NCBI GenBank assembly: GCA_017616955.1
Contig: JAFZXD010000165.1
Span: forward strand, 1 to 5,609
DNA: 5,609 nt
Source of the DNA: Eubacterium sp.
Lineage (GTDB): Bacteria; Bacillota; Clostridia; Lachnospirales; Lachnospiraceae
Reading direction: 5' to 3'
Of the stretch, positions 4,989-5,609 are shown piece by piece (position 1 is the first letter of the stretch; every line of letters begins with the position of its first letter). The position numbers and the translations under genes were made by a program. The notes below the pieces were generated by a model. That model searched no databases and was not told the DNA's origin. It saw nothing but the letters and a program-made list of their open reading frames with translations.

Positions 4989-5609
4989 TAAATTTCTCCT
5001 CCTGTATGCATTTCCTGCAAGACATTCTTCAACTGTTCGAAGAAATCTTCTTTAGTTACACCTTTCAGCTGAGCACCTGCAACATTTGCATGTCCGCCGC
5101 CGTTAAACTTCTCCATTACAAGCTGAACATTCACATCACCTATGGATCTCGCAGATACATAGAGAATTCCATCGTCCGCTTCAGTCACAACAAAAGAAGC
5201 GTCGATATTTTCAACGTTGAGAAGTTCATTTGCAGTCTTGGCAACTGCAACCGTAGGTGCATCTACCGAATTACGGTCCGGAGTTACATACGATAATACA
5301 AAATGATCCATGTATATCTCAGCATTTCCGATACCCTGAGCTCTGTCCTTCATCTCTTCCATAGAGCTTCGGAACATCTTTCTTACTCTGGTAACATCTG
5401 CTCCGCTCTTTCTGAGGTATGAAGCCGCCTCAAATGTTCTGACACCCGTTTTGGTCAGGAAATTATCCGTATCGATAAGAATTCCCGCATACATAGCATC
5501 AGCTTCCTGAGTACGAAGCTTTGGATTTCTGGAAATGTACTGATACATCTCTGCTATCATCTCACAAGCAGACGAAGCAAAAGGCTCTATATATGAAAGC
5601 GTAGCTCCC
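4988..5609 (-). CDS. gdpP: Cyclic-di-AMP phosphodiesterase GdpP, C-terminal part (5' end outside window)
   Basis: Only the last 206 or so residues are inside the window. An in-frame Met at 5560 is not the start: the frame stays open to the edge, and its upstream codons read GATLSYIEPFASSACE, a typical GdpP/YybT continuation. The full protein is usually about 650 residues, with two membrane helices, a PAS-like domain, a degenerate GGDEF domain and a DHH/DHHA1 phosphodiesterase. What is visible is the second half of the DHH domain, including AGILIDTDNFLTKTGVRTFEA with its metal-binding Asp, then the DHHA1 domain ending in FNGGGHANVAGAQ. The first DHH motifs lie outside the window. The enzyme hydrolyses c-di-AMP to pApA and so affects potassium, osmotic and cell-wall homeostasis. 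RecJ or NrnA relatives share DHH/DHHA1, but the TGVRTFEAASYLRKSGAD segment and the rplI-dnaB neighbours favour GdpP. Confidence 0.93.
   Translation of the reverse strand, partial: GATLSYIEPFASSACEMIAEMYQYISRNPKLRTQEADAMYAGILIDTDNFLTKTGVRTFEAASYLRKSGADVTRVRKMFRSSMEEMKDRAQGIGNAEIYMDHFVLSYVTPDRNSVDAPTVAVAKTANELLNVENIDASFVVTEADDGILYVSARSIGDVNVQLVMEKFNGGGHANVAGAQLKGVTKEDFFEQLKNVLQEMHTGGEI
4995..5003 (-). promoter_or_regulatory. Ribosome binding site of rplI inside the gdpP 3' end
   Basis: The leftward strand reads AGGAGGAGA, six to seven bases before the rplI ATG and within the last codons of gdpP. The one-base stop/start overlap (TAATG) together with this strong site suggests that ribosomes can re-initiate or load directly, giving efficient rplI translation. 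Confidence 0.8.

Noticed and set aside
4988..5560. Treating the Met at 5560 as the start of a complete 190-residue DHH protein
   Set aside because: The frame continues upstream to the window edge with GdpP-like residues, and there is no ribosome binding site before that Met, so the gene is truncated by the window.

Overview
The window reads as chromosomal core DNA from a low-to-moderate GC Firmicute (Bacillota). A clostridial lineage such as Lachnospiraceae is the most likely source. That is inferred from the gdpP-rplI-dnaB gene order, purine-rich Shine-Dalgarno sequences and protein style, not from a database search. It holds six credible protein genes in two converging blocks plus one divergent gene. 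There is no tRNA, rRNA, insertion sequence or CRISPR array.

Left part (1-1048). An AT-rich, apparently non-coding stretch (1-247) with several small inverted repeats is followed by a minus-strand gene (248-832). It encodes a small membrane-anchored protein carrying only a LytR_C-type domain, and it starts with TTG behind a perfect AGGAGG. The 833-1048 gap is a divergent promoter region. It has a very good sigma-A promoter for the leftward gene, a weaker one for the rightward genes, and a leader with two mutually exclusive hairpins just before the first rightward gene.

Centre (1049-3081). Two plus-strand genes 31 bp apart probably form an operon closed by a strong hairpin terminator. The first is a short-chain dehydrogenase that looks like YmfI, the reductase that finishes the 5-aminopentanol modification of elongation factor P. 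The second is a 410-residue CARF-domain protein with a C-terminal PD-(D/E)XK-type nuclease domain, of the DUF1887/Card1/Can2 kind. Characterised relatives are switched on by cyclic tetra-adenylate made by type III CRISPR systems and then cut single-stranded or nicked DNA and RNA. Nothing CRISPR-like is visible here, so this is an orphan, house-kept CARF nuclease candidate and the most interesting item in the window.

Right part (3127-5609). Transcribed leftward are the 3' end of gdpP (c-di-AMP phosphodiesterase, running off the window), rplI (ribosomal protein bL9) and dnaB (replicative helicase). This is the conserved Firmicute cluster: gdpP and rplI overlap by one base, and a hairpin terminator lies just after dnaB. 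The two blocks converge at about 3033-3160 with back-to-back terminators.
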